Assembly (NCBI GenBank): GCA_910585075.1
Contig: CAJUED010000078.1
Coordinates: forward strand, 1-12,127
DNA from: an uncultured Lachnospiraceae bacterium
GTDB lineage: Bacteria > Bacillota > Clostridia > Lachnospirales > Lachnospiraceae
Length of the DNA stretch: 12,127 nucleotides
Direction: 5' to 3'
Of this stretch, positions 11,391 to 12,127 are shown piece after piece. A program made the translations under genes and the position numbers. Each line of letters starts with the position of its first letter. Positions within the stretch are counted from its first letter, which is position 1. Below the pieces are notes generated by a model, which ran no database searches, was not told the DNA's origin, and saw nothing but the letters and a program-made list of their open reading frames with translations.

Positions 11391-12127
11391 ATGAGATTTT
11401 ATGGAAGATTATTTGCTTTAAATTTAAAAAGTCAGATGCAGTATAAATTTTCTCTTTTTCTGTCATGCCTGGGACAGTTTATCACTGCATTTACTTCTTT
11501 TTTCAGCGTCAAGTTTATCTTTATGCAGACGGACGCCGTTGGGAAATTCACATACGGGCAGGTGCTGCTTTGCTTTTCCGTGATTATGCTCTCCTTTTCC
11601 ATTGGAGAGGCAATAGGAGGCGGGCTTGCAACCTTTCCCCAGATGGTGAACAGGGGAGAATTTGACAGGATTATGACAAGGCCCCGGAATCTTATTTTAC
11701 AGGTGATCATTCCTTTTTTTGATTTTACACGGATTGGTCTTTTGATACAGGGAATCATTGTGCTTGGGATTGCAATTCCGCGAAGCGGCGTTATCTGGAA
11801 GGCGGATAAGGTAACCTGCCTTGTGCTGATGATAGTGTGCGGGTCCGTTTTGTTTTTCTGCCTGTTTATGTTCCGGGCGTCCTTTGCATTTTTTACCATG
11901 AACAACCTGGAATTTTTGAATATTTTTACCTATGGCGCCCGGCAGTTCGGAAGATATCCATTTTCTGTTTATGGAAAAGGAATTCTGCATCTTGTGACAT
12001 TTGTTATCCCTCTGGCGCTTGTTCAGTATTATCCGCTGGAATTTTTGATTGATGAAAATGCGCCTTCACTGCGTATGTTTCTTCCCTGCCTGTCCCTTCT
12101 TTTTGTTTTGCCATGCTGGGGACTGTT
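11391..12127 (+). CDS. ABC-2/DUF990 permease (COG3694 type), 3' end outside window
   Basis: An open frame runs from ATG 11391 to the right edge without a stop, giving 245 residues, beginning MRFYGRLFALNLKSQMQYK. Several hydrophobic segments (for example VLLCFSVIMLSFSIG, LVLMIVCGSVLFF, LVTFVIPLALV) and the landmarks EAIGGG, EFDRIMTRPRN, LEFLNIFTYGARQFGRYP and YGKGILHLVTF are typical of the second permease of COG4586/4587/3694 transporters. Family members are about 260 residues, so only some 15-20 residues should be missing. AGGA lies about 10 nt before the start; an in-frame ATG at 11361 would add ten residues (MCQQRKEDDD) but has no close ribosome site. It completes the ATPase-permease-permease operon 60 bp after the first permease. 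Confidence 0.9.
   Translation, partial: MRFYGRLFALNLKSQMQYKFSLFLSCLGQFITAFTSFFSVKFIFMQTDAVGKFTYGQVLLCFSVIMLSFSIGEAIGGGLATFPQMVNRGEFDRIMTRPRNLILQVIIPFFDFTRIGLLIQGIIVLGIAIPRSGVIWKADKVTCLVLMIVCGSVLFFCLFMFRASFAFFTMNNLEFLNIFTYGARQFGRYPFSVYGKGILHLVTFVIPLALVQYYPLEFLIDENAPSLRMFLPCLSLLFVLPCWGL

Noticed and set aside
1..12127. tRNA or rRNA genes, or a transposase-type insertion sequence
   Set aside because: No cloverleaf or rRNA-like sequence was noticed, and no DDE transposase with terminal repeats is present. A short RNA gene could still be missed by eye.

Overview
The window reads as the recombinase end of an integrated mobile element in a low-GC Gram-positive gut-type bacterium, probably a Clostridia (Lachnospiraceae/Oscillospiraceae-like). 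The reasons are strong AGGAGG-type ribosome binding sites, Firmicute-style terminators and promoters, a Rep_2 rolling-circle initiator, a relaxase, two serine recombinases, and an unrelated ABC transporter operon beyond them. The species cannot be named from the sequence.

Layout. 1-289: 3' end of a plus-strand gene whose tail resembles the C-terminal extension of Clostridia RlmD-type rRNA uracil methyltransferases. 290-823: non-coding, packed with hairpins, 11-bp-phased GTTAC repeats and five GGATAATTA boxes including a perfect 19-bp inverted repeat; this is the best candidate for a replication origin. 824-3749 (minus): a mob-rep operon, with a relaxase carrying its own ribbon-helix-helix and MobC-like accessory region, then a Rep_2 protein with four tandem C-terminal repeats. 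3750-4505: a divergent control region with a minus promoter and an attenuator-like leader for mob-rep, an oriT-like set of inverted repeats, and a plus promoter. 4506-5735: a lipoprotein with an acidic Pro/Glu linker. 5857-8933: a promoter with an overlapping inverted repeat, a 53-aa protein, a small resolvase-like serine recombinase, a large serine recombinase and a 48-aa protein, closed by a terminator. 8934-9426: non-coding hairpins, probably where the element ends. 9427-12127: an ATPase and two DUF990/ABC-2 permeases (COG4586/COG4587/COG3694 type), the last one cut by the window edge.

How the parts fit. The relaxase would nick an oriT beside its own gene. Rep would initiate rolling-circle replication of the excised circle, and the large serine recombinase would integrate and excise the element. 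The 53-aa and 48-aa proteins are unassigned partners of the recombinases.

The most notable structure is the mob leader. An intrinsic terminator sits just upstream of the mob ribosome binding site, and a segment that can pair as an antiterminator lies 25-60 nt before it, as expected for transcription attenuation of transfer and replication genes. A second oddity is a degenerate in-frame 15-bp tandem repeat that gives the first ABC permease a Lys/Ser-rich N-terminal extension. All functional statements come from reading motifs; no searches or folding programs were run.
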